Assembly: GCA_933228675.1 (NCBI GenBank)
Contig: OW121740.1
Location: 35,508,292 to 35,572,291, forward strand
Length of the DNA stretch: 64,000 bases
Reading direction: 5' to 3'
DNA from: Stomorhina lunata
Lineage: Eukaryota; Arthropoda; Insecta; Diptera; Rhiniidae
Position 1 is the first letter of the stretch. Each line of letters opens with the position of its first letter. The notes below the pieces were generated by a model. The model searched no databases. It saw nothing but the letters and a program-made list of their open reading frames with translations, and was not told the DNA's origin. This document shows, in pieces, positions 49,396 to 61,262 of the stretch. Position numbers and translations under genes: made by a program.

Positions 49396-50525
49396 AACTA
49401 TAAAATTTGTAAAAGAAAATGAGTTTCCCTTTTGTGGTTACCAAGAGACAGTTAAGTGATCAAAGGGAAACATTTTTGCCTTTTAGGATTTTTTTTTTAT
49501 TTATCGCTGAGATATTTTATAGTTTTTGTTTTTCTATATTAAAATTATTATTAAATTATTAATTTTTAAATCTTCTTTTTTCAGGTAAGTTTCCAAAATT
49601 TTCTATTAATGAAAAAAGGTTAAGTATTTATTGTTAGTTTAAATTTGTTATTTGTATAATACTCGTATATGTTAAAATTATGATAAAAATAGAATTAATT
49701 GTTGGTGACCTTTAATATTTTGTAATTGGATACCATCTAGCAATTGACGTTTATTACTAAAACCTCATGACGTTTTGGTAGTAAAGTTTGACGACATTTG
49801 ATTGAGTTTAATGTTATATATTTAGTCCTTTAATTCCTTGTGGAACATGGGGCCTCGAGTTAAATATTGTAGGGACCAGCATACATTCAATATCGAAGCT
49901 TTAGAAAAAAAGGTACTGTACCACATTATCATCACTTACTCTATAAAAAGACCCAAAACTTTGATATAAGATAACATTTTCAAATTTAAATTAAAAATAG
50001 TTTTAGAATTAAGGGTTCTTTAAACTTTAGTTTACTTTAAGTAAAAATCTATTACGTTTTATTCCTTTTTCAACTGGAATGACTTTATTTAAATTTTATG
50101 TATATACCTTAAACAATTTAATTAGTTCCATCAATTAGCTACACTTAGTTCTTTTTTTTTCAAATCTTCTCCTCAATATTTTTTTTCTTTTGCGCTTACT
50201 TCAGGTTATTTTTTGATTAGCATAAAATATTGTGTTGAAAGTTTTCAAAGCTAAAATTATAGTAAATTTATGCTAACATTAAAAAGAGGAATAAAAAAAC
50301 ACACCAAAAATAAATGTAAATTTTAAAAATATAACATAAGCATAACCTTTTCAATATTCTACTTTTCTTACGCTTTTCGTAATAAATTTCATTTTTTGAG
50401 ACTCTTTCCATTCGCTTTTTCCTTCTCGAAAAATTTCAAAAAAAAAAAAAAATTGCATATAAAATTATATTAAAAATGTATTTATTCCATGTTAAAAATG
50501 CAAATGTTGAATGTTTTTTCTATGG
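49396..50525. other. Intergenic, no gene recognised
   Basis: AT-rich, with poly(A) at 50437-50452. No coding motif. Confidence 0.35.
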
Positions 50526-50527
50526 TA

Positions 50528-51826
50528 AAGAGTGTTCTAAAAAAAATATGCATTTACTATTTTAGACAAAATTTATCCATAGTGCAGGAAATAATTTATT
50601 TTTTGATCAAGTTAGTTTCTATAAACATGTCAAATACTATTATTTTAGAAATTATTAATTTTCATTAGTTATTTCAATCAAAATGGACTGCGAAAAAAAA
50701 GTTCGTGAAAATATAATTAAAACTTTTCAAAAAAATCCGTCATGGATTTTTAAAAAAAATAGCTAAAAATTTGAAAGTTGACCCTCGAACGGTTTCTAAT
50801 GCCATCAGACGGTATAAGGAAAACCTGAGCATTAAAAGAAAACCTGGATCAGGGAGGAAAAAAGGTCCTACAGATATTGGTAGGGCAAAAGAAGTCGAGC
50901 GACTCTTTCGAAGAGCGCCTAACACTTCTTTAAGAAAAGCAGCTCGTACGGTAAAATGTTCTACGAATATTGCACATAGAGTCAAAGCTTATGCTGGACT
51001 GAAGACATACAAAGTCCAAAAGGTTCCAGATCGCAATGCTATAAAGAACTTAGAAGCAAAAAAACGAGCGAAAAAATTGAAGTCTGATTTTATAAAAAAA
51101 TACACCTGTTGTGTGATGGATGATGAAACATACGTACTGGCAGACTTTTCTCAACTTCCTGGTCAAGATTTTTATGTTGCTGATAAACGGGGCAATGTTC
51201 GGCAAGAGTTTCGCACAAAAAAAACAAACAAAATTCCCTAAGAAGGTTCTCGTGTGGCATGCTATTTGCAGTTGTGGCAAAAGAAGTAAAGTATTTGTGG
51301 CATCTGGCACAATAAACACAGAAATTTATATAAAGGAGTGCCTACAAAAACGGTTGTTACCCTTTTTAAGAGAGCACAGAGTGACTACATTTTTTTGGCC
51401 CGATTTGGCATCATGCCATTGTGGAAAAAAGGCACTTGAGTGGTACTCAAAGAATAATGTCATTTTTGTACCACGAGAGGCAAATCCGCCTAAGTGTCCA
51501 GAACTTCGGCCTGTGGAAAGGTATTGGGCTCTGGTAAAAAAGGAATTGAAGAACACAGGAAAGATTTCCAAGAACATGTCCGATTTTAAGCGCAGGTGGA
51601 ACACATGCTCCAAAAAGGTATCAGAAGCAACTGTAAAATCTTTAATGGGAGGGTTTCCGAAAAAAGTCGATAATTTTGCAAAACCCGAGTACTAAGTAAA
51701 CATTTTAATGCTAAATGATTTTGTATAATATGTCATTATATTTGCGTATTTTGTAGAGTTTTTATAATAAAAGGTTTGATTTTTATTTAAGAAAATCCAA
51801 CTACAAATTTTATTTAGAGCACTCTT
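50528..51826 (+). mobile_element. DD37E Tc1/mariner element, copy B (complete, inactive)
   Basis: 1299 bp with TIRs AAGAGTGTTCTAAA and (right) TTTAGAGCACTCTT, flanked by TA (50526-50527, 51827-51828). It is near-identical to copy A along its whole length, with the 20 bp that copy A lacks still present. Confidence 0.9.
50683..51695 (+). pseudogene. DD37E transposase pseudogene, copy B
   Basis: Same transposase as copy A. The HTH, linker (KRKPGSGRKKG) and catalytic segments MDDETYVLADF, FFWPDLASCH and LRPVERYW are all present. Two single-base expansions of A runs break the frame: A8 at 50752-50759 (followed by a stop) and A8 at 51217-51224. Between and after them the frames 50771-51241 and 51120-51695 are open, so only these two slips separate it from an intact reading frame. 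Copy A's nonsense changes are not shared, so the two copies died independently. Confidence 0.88.
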
Positions 51827-51828
51827 TA

Positions 51829-52620
51829 TCAAGAAAAAAATGTATCTAAATTATGCATTCAGCTCTTTTTTTTACAAAATATATTCAATTTCGAATTATG
51901 TGAAACGAATTTGTAAATAAAATAAATGTTTTTCCACTTCAAAAATATAAGAAATACATAAATTTATGTATAAGACAAATCTCAATAAATAAAAATCTCA
52001 AAGCGAAAAAAAAATTTATTTAAATTTAAGAAATTTTCAATATGAATATTTTTTTTCGATTGAAAAATATTTGTAGTTTTAAAAAATATTTATGGCATTG
52101 AAGTCAATCATATGTCAAACTATTTTCAAATACGAATAATCTTAAATTATTTACTAGAATTTTGAAATTTTGTCCTTGGCTCAAATAAATTTTTCATTTG
52201 AAACCTTAACTAAAACCCTTATTTTTCTGAAAACTAATTTAATTCCTCGATTGTCTATGGCAACCGAAATTTAGTTGCTTCGCTTACTGGCAACCCAATC
52301 AGTAAGAAAAGTTGTATTGTATATGTCAACACACGCTAAAGCAACTACAAATTCCCCGGTTGCTGAAATAACCTTTAACTGGCAACTAGAATTGACTCTT
52401 GTTGACATCTACAATAAAATTAATAATTAACAAGGCAACTGAGTTTCTGTTATCGGCCTTATGTAATGTCATTTTGGCAACACAATTAAACTTCAGTTGC
52501 AATATACAATCGAGCCATAAGCCTCACTCACAAACTATTATAGAAATATGAAAAAATCTTTTTATTTAGAAATTTTTCCGAATATTAAAAAAACTTTTAA
52601 AAATATTTTATGGGGTAATT
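51829..52620. other. Intergenic, no gene recognised
   Basis: AT-rich; GGCAAC-type words recur near 52255-52490 (about six times) without a fixed period. Confidence 0.3.
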
Positions 52621-52624
52621 AAAC

Positions 52625-52830
52625 CAGGTTTACAGTATTATTTTTTTTTGTACATAATATTTAGTTTTATTTTATGTTAGTTTTTTTTTATTCATTCATA
52701 AAATTTTGATTATATTTTTTATGCAGTTTTAGGAATAGAGTTTAAGGAATAAAAATAAAATGGTTTAACATAAAATTTTATTTATCAAATTTGAGTTTAT
52801 TGCTGAAAGGACTAAGAGTCAGGCAGAAGG
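52625..52830. repeat. Flanking direct repeat, left copy
   Basis: The stretch ending ACATAAAATTTTATTTATCA and AATTTGAGTTTATTGCTG matches, with about 20-25% divergence, 57705-57895, which ends CACATAAAATTTTATGATCA and AATTTCGAGTTTATTGCGCT. The 30-bp satellite lies between the two. Confidence 0.5.
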
Positions 52831-52904
52831 ATGAAATAAATTAAATGAAATTTTAATTGGTAAAAAAGAACCTTATTACATACAACTTTATAACGCATAA
52901 ATAC

Positions 52905-54345
52905 CCCGAAAATTACAAAAACTTTCGATATCAAAAAATTTTCTACAAAAAAAAAAAAAAAAAATTCTTTAAAAATTTTTGATATTAAAAAATTTTCTAT
53001 AAACATTTTTGATATCCAAAAATATTTTATTAAAATTTTTATATTGAAAAATTTTATAGAAAAATTTTGATATTGAAAAATATCTTATAAAAAATTTTGA
53101 TATTTTTTATATCAAAAATTTTTCTATAAAAATTTTTGATATCAAACAAATTTTGTATAAAAATTTTTGATATCGAAAAATTTTTCTATAAAAATTGTTG
53201 ATATTGAAAAATATCAAAAAATTTTTGATAATAAAAAAATTTCTATAAAAATTTTTGATAATAAAAAATTTTCTATAAAAATTTTTGATATTGAAAAAAT
53301 TTTCTACAAAAATTTTTTTTATAAAAATTGTTGATACCAAAAAATTGTTGATATCAAAAAATTTTCTATAAAAATTTTTAATATTAAATAAATCTTTAAA
53401 AAAAAATTTTTGATTTCGAAAAAATTTCTGAAAAAATTTTTTGATATCAAAAAAATTTTGAAAAATTTTGATATTAAATAAATCTTTTTGATACCAAAAA
53501 AATTTTTGACATCAAAAAATTTTCTACAAAAATTTTTGATATTAAATAAATCTTTTAAAAAAAATTTTTGATTTCGAAAAAATTTCTGAAAAATTTTTTG
53601 ATATCAAAAAATTTTGTATAAAAATTTATGATACCAAAAAATTTTTGACATCAAAAAATTTTCTATGAAAATTTTTGATATTAACAAAATTTTTTGATAT
53701 CAAAAAATTTTTGATAAAAATTTTGTAGAAAAATTTTTGATATCAAAAAATTTTTTTGTAAAAATTTTTGATATCAAAAATTTTTTTTATAAAAATTTTT
53801 GATATCAAAAATTTTTTTATAAAAATTTTTAAACTCAATAAATTTTCTACAAAAAATTTTGATATTAAAAAAATCTTTTTATAAAAATTTTTGATATCGA
53901 AAAAATTTCTGACAAATTTTTTGATATCAAAAAATTTTTGATATCAAAAAAATTTCTAGAAAAAGTTTTAATATGAAAAAATTTTTGATGTTTGAAAACT
54001 TTTCAAGAAAAAAATTTTGATATTGAAAAATTTTCTATCAAAATTTTTGATATTAAAAAATTTTCTTAAAAACTTTTCTATAAAAATTTTTGATATTGAA
54101 ATTTTATTTTATTTTAAGAAAATCAAAAAGTTTTCTGTAAAAATTGTTGATATCAAAAAATTTTCTATACAAATTTTTGATATCAAAAAATTTTCTATAA
54201 AAATTTTTGATAACAAAAAATTTTCTATAAAAATGTTGGATATTGAAAATTTTTTTTATAAAAATATTTAATTTCCAGAAATATTTTTTAAAATTTTTGA
54301 TATTGAAAAATTTTCTTTTTTTTTGATATAAAAATAAAATTAATA
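52905..54345. repeat. ~30-bp satellite (TTTTTGATATCAAAAA), part 1
   Basis: Units of about 30 bp alternate TTTTTGATATCAAAAA, a perfect 16-bp palindrome, with TTTTCTATAAAAA. Many indels. Apparent frames at 53107-53340 and 54017-54271 are satellite translations. Confidence 0.93.
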
Positions 54346-54557
54346 AAATTTAAATAAAAAATCTATATATATAAAAATGGTGTAAAAAATGTATAGTAAT
54401 TCATCAAATGAGAACGGCTAGGCCGATTTCTGTAAAAATTTTTGTCAGTTATTCGTATTTTCGAGGAGAAGGTCTTTTCGGAAGAAAATTTTGGAAAATC
54501 CCTCTGGAAAAGTCGGAAAATTGGAAAAATAGAAAATTAGTGTAAATCAATATAAAT

Positions 54558-54995
54558 CAAAATCCGATAGATGGCGTTGTACATTGACTTACATTTCTTT
54601 TGTAAGAAAAAACCAAACCAAGAGAGTGAGTATGAAATCACTCACATTCTTATTAGAGTGCTATGGGAATTATGCATGTGTGTGTTAAAGCAAAGCACAA
54701 TTATCCGAAAGATAATGAATAGATCGAAATGAAGACATTTTCTTATTGGATTACTCAAATTTAGTTGGATAGTGGTCTAATTTGACAAAAAGTCTTCAAT
54801 GTAAATCAAGCTTTATGCCAATTCCGATAGATGGCGTTGTACATTGACTTACATTTCTTTTGTAAGAAAAAACCAAACAAACCAAGAGAGTGAGTAAGAA
54901 ATCACTCACATTCTTATTAGAGTGCTATGGGAATTATGCATGTGTGTGTTAAAGCAAAGCACAATTATCCGGAAGATAATGAATAGATCGAAATG
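54558..54995 (+). repeat. Internal direct duplication in the Helitron
   Basis: The ~170-bp segment from CCGATAGATGGCGTTGTACA to AGATAATGAATAGATCGAAA occurs at about 54564-54730 and 54824-54994, 260-264 bp apart, nearly identical apart from a 4-bp AAAC insertion and few substitutions. The second copy abuts the helicase start. Confidence 0.9.
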
Positions 54996-56303
54996 GGAGG
55001 CATTTACTTTCTCGATGCTCCAGGTGGAACAGGCAAGACATTCGTCATTTCGTTGATTCTGGCAACAATTCGGTCAAGATCACAAATTGCGTTAGCTGTT
55101 GCATCTTCTGGAATTGCTGCCACATTGTTGGAAGGCGGTCGAACTGCACATTCCGCTTTCAAGCTGCCGCAGAATCATCACACAATTGACGAGCCAACGT
55201 GCCCAATAACCAAGAATTCGGCGACAGGCAAATTGATGCGAGAATGCAAAATCATCATTTGGGATGAATGCACGATGGCGCATAAACGAGCTTTGGAGGC
55301 AGTTGATCGAACAATGAAGGATCTACGAGGTGATTTAAGACGATTTGGTGGGGCTTTGATATTGCTCTCCGGAGATTTCCGTCAAACACTTCCCGTCATC
55401 CCGAAATCTTCTGCTGCGGATGAACTTAACGCATGCCTAAAATCTTCGTCTTTGTGGCGGCATGTCCAGAAGTTGAAATTGAAAACAAACATGAGAGTCG
55501 CATTGCAGAACGACCCATCGGCTGCTGAATTCTCGAGACAACTGCTGGAGCTTGGCAACGGCCAAATTCCTATTGATGTTTCGACTGGACTGATATCGTT
55601 CCCTGAAAATTTTTGTGAATTCACATCGTCCAAGGAAGAACTCATCAGCAAAGTGTTCCCAGGCATTCCACAAAATTACAAAAATCTAGATTGGATTGCT
55701 GAACGGGCAATACTAGCAGCGAAGAATAAGGACGTGGATAGCTTAAACTTAATTATTCAAAGTCAAATCGCAGGGCAACTGCACACGTACAAATCTGTTG
55801 ACTCCGTAACCGATCAAAATGAAGCGACTAACTACCCGACGGAATTCTTGAACTCGCTTGATATACCAGGAACTCCCCCGCATAATTTACAGCTGAAGGT
55901 GGGATCGATTATAATTATGTTGCGGAATCTCAATCCTCCAAAATTGTGCAACGGTACGCGGCTGTCCGTCAAAAACCTAATGAACAATGTGATTCAGGCG
56001 ACAATCATCAAGGGCAAATTCAAAGGAGAGGAACTCCTTATCCCACGAATTCCCATTATTCCAACTGACCTTCCTTTCCAATTCAAGCGGATTCAGTTCC
56101 CCGTTCGATTGGCATTTGCGATGACAATCAATAAATCGCAAGGCCAATCACTCGAAGTCTGTGGGATTAATCTTGAATTTCCCTGTTTTTCGCACGGTCA
56201 GCTATACGTTGCATGTTCGCGTGTTGGGAAACCGTCTTCGTTATTTGTTTTTGCGCCGGAAAAAAAAACGAAAAACATTGTTCATCAAATCGCTCTCTAT
56301 TGA
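54993..56303 (+). CDS. Pif1-like helicase of a truncated Helitron
   Basis: 436 codons without a stop. The motifs of a superfamily 1B helicase are in order: Walker A PGGTGKT (10-16), IIIWDEC Walker B (87-93), SGDFRQTLPV (126-135), an LKLKTNMR motif (about 160-167), and the C-terminal MTINKSQGQS (377-386) and YVACSR (405-410). In complete Helitrons this is the C-terminal third of a Rep-helicase protein that replicates the element by rolling circle; here the Rep nuclease part is absent. The start is uncertain: the frame opens exactly where the duplicated 5' segment ends, so the first Met is probably not native. The intact frame suggests the element is young or that helicase is under selection elsewhere. 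By context this belongs to the transposon, not to the host. Confidence 0.9.
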   Translation: MGGIYFLDAPGGTGKTFVISLILATIRSRSQIALAVASSGIAATLLEGGRTAHSAFKLPQNHHTIDEPTCPITKNSATGKLMRECKIIIWDECTMAHKRALEAVDRTMKDLRGDLRRFGGALILLSGDFRQTLPVIPKSSAADELNACLKSSSLWRHVQKLKLKTNMRVALQNDPSAAEFSRQLLELGNGQIPIDVSTGLISFPENFCEFTSSKEELISKVFPGIPQNYKNLDWIAERAILAAKNKDVDSLNLIIQSQIAGQLHTYKSVDSVTDQNEATNYPTEFLNSLDIPGTPPHNLQLKVGSIIIMLRNLNPPKLCNGTRLSVKNLMNNVIQATIIKGKFKGEELLIPRIPIIPTDLPFQFKRIQFPVRLAFAMTINKSQGQSLEVCGINLEFPCFSHGQLYVACSRVGKPSSLFVFAPEKKTKNIVHQIALY

Positions 56304-56414
56304 TTACATTAAATAAATCATATTGAAAATTTAAACATTTGTATCGTATTATTATTCTAAAGTTTGCCTGAAGGCTTAAAATTGGGGCGAGACGAAGTTC
56401 GCCGGGTCCGCTAG

Positions 56415-57365
56415 TTTTCTATAAAATTTTTGATATTTTTTGATGAAAATTTTTGTTATTGAAAAAATTTTCTAAAAAAAATTTTGATATTGAAAAATTT
56501 CTATAAAAATTTTTATATAAAAAAATTTCTATAAAAATTTTTCATTGAAGAATTTTCTATAAAAATTTTAATATCAAAAAATTTTCTATTTGATATCGAA
56601 AATATTTCTATAAAAATTTTTGATATCGAAAAAATTTTCTATAAAAATTTTTGATTTTGAAAAAATTTTCTATAAAAATTTTTGATTTTGAAAAAATTTT
56701 TTTTTAAAATTTTTGATATCGAAATGTTTTCTATAAAAATTTTTGATATCTAAAAATTTTCTCTAAAAATGTTATTATCAAAAAATTTTTGATATAAAAA
56801 AAATTTCTGTAAAAATTTTTGATATCGAAAAAATTTTTGATGTCGAAAAAATTTCTGTAAAAATGATTGATATTGAAAAATTTTCTATAAGAAATTTTCC
56901 ATCAAAATTTTTGGTATCAAAAAATTTTCAATAAAAATTTTTGAGCTGAAATTTCGACAGCGGGTACCTTTTTCGAAGTTTGGAAATTCCGTTTGGAAAT
57001 TCGGCCTCTAAGGGGGTAAAAAAGGGAAAAATTAGTAATGCTGTATCTCCGGAAGTTAACGTCATAGGACAAAAATTAAAATTGCGTTAGGATCAGCTAC
57101 AAAAATAAGTGAAAATTTTCTATATACATTTTTCTTTAAAATTAAAATTTTCTTTCAAAAATTTTGATATTCTATAAAAATTTTTGATTGAAAAATTTTC
57201 TACAAAAATTTTTGATATCAAAAAATATTCTATAAAAATTTTTGATATGGAAAAATTTTCTATAAAAATTTTTGATATTGAAAAATATCAAAAAATTTTC
57301 TATAAAAATTTTTGATATTAAAAAATTTTCTGTAAAAATGTTTGATATCAAAAAATTTATTAAAT
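56415..57365. repeat. ~30-bp satellite, part 2
   Basis: It continues the array after the Helitron with the same unit (TTTTTGATATCGAAAAA, TTTTCTATAAAAA). At 56940-57125 it is interrupted by a piece related to the ~160-bp repeat at 37.8-38.5 kb. Confidence 0.92.
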
Positions 57366-58310
57366 AGTTACTTTTATACTTTTTTTGTGGAAATTCGCTA
57401 CAAAATTAATAAAACACCATGATTTTGCCATGAAAAATTTGAAATTAAAATTTTGACCTTTGACCCGGGAAAGAAAGGCATCATGGCGACACGGGTAAAC
57501 GTTATCCGATCGCAATATTATTTGATATTTCGATTATTGGGATCAAATGGAAAACAATCTATACAGCGCTGGACAGTCTTAATACACATATAATAAAAAC
57601 TCTGTTACAACTTGAACTTATGACCCAAGTCTGACGAAATATCCAACATATAAAAAGCAGAATGACCATTAAAAATTCTTCAAAGTTGCCTAATTTTTAG
57701 TTTTAATATTAAGTTTTAACAACTTTTTTTTATATTTTCAAAACTATAAAAAAAAACTTTTGGCATTACATTTTATTTTATGAGAGTATGTACTTTTTAG
57801 TAGATTTTTTTTATTTTTTTAATGCATTTTTCAAAGATAAAAAAGTGAAATGATTCCACATAAAATTTTATGATCAAATTTCGAGTTTATTGCGCTGCAA
57901 CAACAACTATTAAAATAATAAAAAATTAAATGCAAAGAAAATGAAATTACCAAAGTTTATGATGTGGTTTAGTCTGAACGTTAAATTAATGGATTTTTGC
58001 TAATAAATTATGAGGGATTCTTGGGAAACAGGGATATTAAAGTTTATTACCTAACAAAAGGGGTTTTGCTATAAGATTTTCAATAGAAAACGAAATATGG
58101 GGCCAAATCGATATATATTTGAAACGATCGAAAACTCAGACTTTTTAAGCAAATATTGTATAGCATAAATTAAGGGTTTCCAAAATAATTTATTTTCCAA
58201 AAGGTTTAATAAAATTTGGTATCTTATCCAAACTATTTGTTTGTCAAAAAAAAAAAAAAAACTAGTTTAAATTCTTTTAAAATAAGTTACAATTTAGTGA
58301 ACCTTATACG
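57366..58310. other. Intergenic, no gene recognised
   Basis: It includes the right copy of the flanking direct repeat (57705-57895). No coding motif. Confidence 0.35.
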
Positions 58311-58311
58311 T

Positions 58312-58570
58312 TATATCTGTGGCTTGGTGCTGAAAGGGCCAATGTCAACTTTTTGCTGTTTTGAGTTAATCATTGCGTTAGACTTTCCTCTTTAACCTCT
58401 TTCATTTTTCTCCAACAGCTAATCTCTAACATAACTCAAAACAGATTCATAAGGGGTTTTCTGAGTAAAGTTACTATGAGTTTATATGAAAAAAAAAAAC
58501 TTTAAATCAAATTTTCTCAAAACTACTTTTTTTGACATTAGCCCTTTTAGCACCAAGCCACATATATATT
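58312..58570. mobile_element. MITE with TIR ATATCTGTGGCTTGGTGCT
   Basis: The left end ATATCTGTGGCTTGGTGCTG and the reverse complement of the right end (58535-58570) match over about 30 bp, continuing AAAGGGC-CAATGTCAA. Total about 259 bp. A lone matching left end lies at 61263-61300. Confidence 0.75.
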
Positions 58571-61262
58571 ACTAGCTGTACCCTGCTGCGGCACCAACTA
58601 AAATAAAGCAATGACACCATCGACTCATGCGCAACAACTTTGCTAAATATCATAGCATGATCAAATGTACAATTTACGATTCAAATAGTTTAGACTTAAA
58701 GCCATCTGGCGAAACTTAAACTTAAAACTTTTGTCGGCTCATGCCCAACAACTTTGCTAAATGATTAAATTAATTTTGAATAATTTTCTGTGGCGCCACC
58801 TGTTGGGAATTGGTCATATCAACTTAGAAACCTTCGTCGGCTCATGCGAGACAGCTTTGCTAAATATCGTAGCATTATCAAATTAATAGTTCATTCAATT
58901 TGAGTAATTTTTAGTGGCGCCACCTGTCGGAACTTGGTCATTCCAACTTGGTAATGTTCATCGGTTCATGCGCAACAACTTTCCTAAAGATTATTACATA
59001 ATTAAATTTTTATATATATAGAAGATAATTTATAGAGTTTATACAATATATGGAAACAAAATGTATGTAAATATAAAAAATTTCCATGGATTTTATAAAC
59101 TCCAAAAAAAAAAAACACTAATTTGTTGCAAAAAATGTAATAGCATGATCAAATGTACAGTTTATGATTAAATTCAGTTTAAGTAATTTTCTGTGGCGCC
59201 ACCTGTTGGGAATTGGTCATACCAACTTATAAACCCTCGTCGGCTCATGCGAAACAACTTTGCTAAATGTCGTAGCATAATCAAATTAGTAGTTCACGAT
59301 TAAATTCAATTTGAGTAATTTCAGTAGCGCCACCTGTATGAATTTGGTCATTCCAACTTGGTAATGTTTGTCGGTTCATTCGCAACAACTTTCCTAAAGA
59401 TTATTACATGATCAAATTTTTATATATATAGAAGATTATTCATAGAGTTTATACAATATATGGAAACTATTTTATATAAAATGTATGTAAATATAAAAAA
59501 TTTCCATAGATTTTATAAACTCCAAAAAACACTAATTTGTTGCAATTTAGTTTGAGTAATTTTTAGTGGCGCCACCTGTCGGAACTTGGTCATTCCAACT
59601 TGGTAATGTTCAACGGTTCATGCGCAACAACTTTGCTAAAGACATGATCAAATTTGTATATATATAGAAGATAATTTATAGAGTTTATACAATATATGGA
59701 AACTATTTTATACAAAATGTATGTAAATAGAAAAAATTTCCATGGATTTTATAAACTCCAAAAAAAACACTAATTTGTTGAAAAATATTTGATAAATGAG
59801 GAACCGCTCGACCGATTTTGACCAAACTTCACATAAACCATCTACATGATCAGATTTGTATATATATAGAAGATAATTTGTAGATTTTATAAAATATATG
59901 GAAACTATTTTAAACAATATGTATGTAAATATAAAAAATTTCCATGGATTTTATAAACTCAAAAAAAAAAAAAACACTAATTTTTTGCAATTCAATTTGA
60001 GTAATTTTCAGTGGCGCCACTTGTCGGAACTTGGTCATTCCAACTTGGTAATGTTCAACGGTTCATGCGCAACAACTTTGCTAAAGACATGATCAAATTT
60101 TTATATATATAGAAGATAATTTATAGAGTTTATACAATATATGGAAACTATTTTATACAAAATGTATGTTAATAGAAAAAATTTCCATGGATTTTATAAA
60201 CTCCAAAAAAAACACTAATTTGTTGAAAAATATTTGATAAATGAAGAACCGCTCGACCGATTTTGACCAAACTTCACATAAACCATCTACATGATCAGAT
60301 TTGTATATATATAGAAGATAATTTGTAGATTTTATAAAATATATGGAAACTATTTTAAACAATATGTATGTAAATATAAAAAATTTCCATGGATTTTATA
60401 AACTCAAAAAAAAAAAAAAACACTAATTTTTTGCAATTCAATTTGAGTAATTTTCAGTGGCGCCACTTGTCGGAACTTGGTCATTCCAACTTGGTAATGT
60501 TCAACGGTTCAACATGATAAAATTTTTATATATATAGAAGATAATTTATAGAGTTTATACAATATATGGAAACTTTTTTATACAAAATGTATGTAAATTT
60601 TAAAAAATTTCCATGGATTTTATAAACTCCAAACAAAAAAACACTAATTTGTTGCAATTTAATTTGAGTAATTTTCAGTGGCGCCACCTGTCGGAACTTG
60701 GTCATTCCAACTTGGTAATGTTCAACGGTTCATGCGCAACAACTTTGCTTTAGTTTACTACATGATAAAATTTTGATATATATAGAAGATAATTTATAGA
60801 GTTTATACAATAAATGGAAACTATCTTATACAAAATGTATGTAAATATAAAAAATTTCCATGGATTTTATAAACTTTAAAAAACACTAATTTGTTGCAAT
60901 TTAGTTTGAGTAATTTTCAGTGGCGCCACCTGTCGGAACTTGGTCATTCCAACTTGGTTATGTTCAACGGTTCATGCGCAACAACTTTGCTTTAGTTAAC
61001 TACATGATAAAGTTTTTATATATATAGAAGATAATTTATAACGTTTATACAATATATGGAAACTATTTTATACAAAACGTATGTAAATTTTAAAAAATTT
61101 CCATGGATTTTATAAACTGCAAAAAAAAAAAAACACTAATTTATTGCAAAAAATGTAATAAATGAAGAACCGCTCGACCGATTTTGAGCAAACTTCACAT
61201 AAACCATCTACAAAATGGCCCCTTCTTGAGTTATAGAGTTACAACGAAGAGTGACATTGATT
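58571..61262 (-). repeat. Tandem array with Helitron-like termini and GTGGCGCCAC motifs
   Basis: Units of roughly 220-240 bp (higher-order period about 445 bp at 59640-60520) contain, on the minus strand, TCTATATATATAAAAAT, the same start as the Helitron at 54.4 kb, then a fairly GC-rich block with AAGTTGGAATGACCAAGTTC and the palindrome GTGGCGCCAC, then poly(T) and CCATGGAAATTTTT. The palindrome is at 58790, 58914, 59193, 59566, 60011, 60457, 60678 and 60920, and one mismatch copy at 59324. The left end ACTAGCTGTACCC is an inverted CTAG(T)-type Helitron 3' end. It is probably a tandemly amplified Helitron derivative. Confidence 0.6.

Larger units (their letters stand above)
54362..56414 (+). 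mobile_element. Helitron, 2053 bp, helicase-only
   Basis: The 5' end is TCTATATATATAAAAATGG after an A, and the 3' end is GGCGA-loop-TCGCC hairpin (56386-56403) followed by GGGTCCGCTAG and a T, so the element sits between A and T as Helitrons do, with no target duplication. It contains an intact Pif1-like helicase frame but no Rep/HUH nuclease, and a 5' internal direct duplication. It interrupts the 30-bp satellite, so it is younger than that array. Confidence 0.9.

Noticed and set aside
59708..60362. Two near-identical 69-codon minus-strand frames
   Set aside because: They are duplicated because the 445-bp array unit is duplicated; no independent coding evidence.
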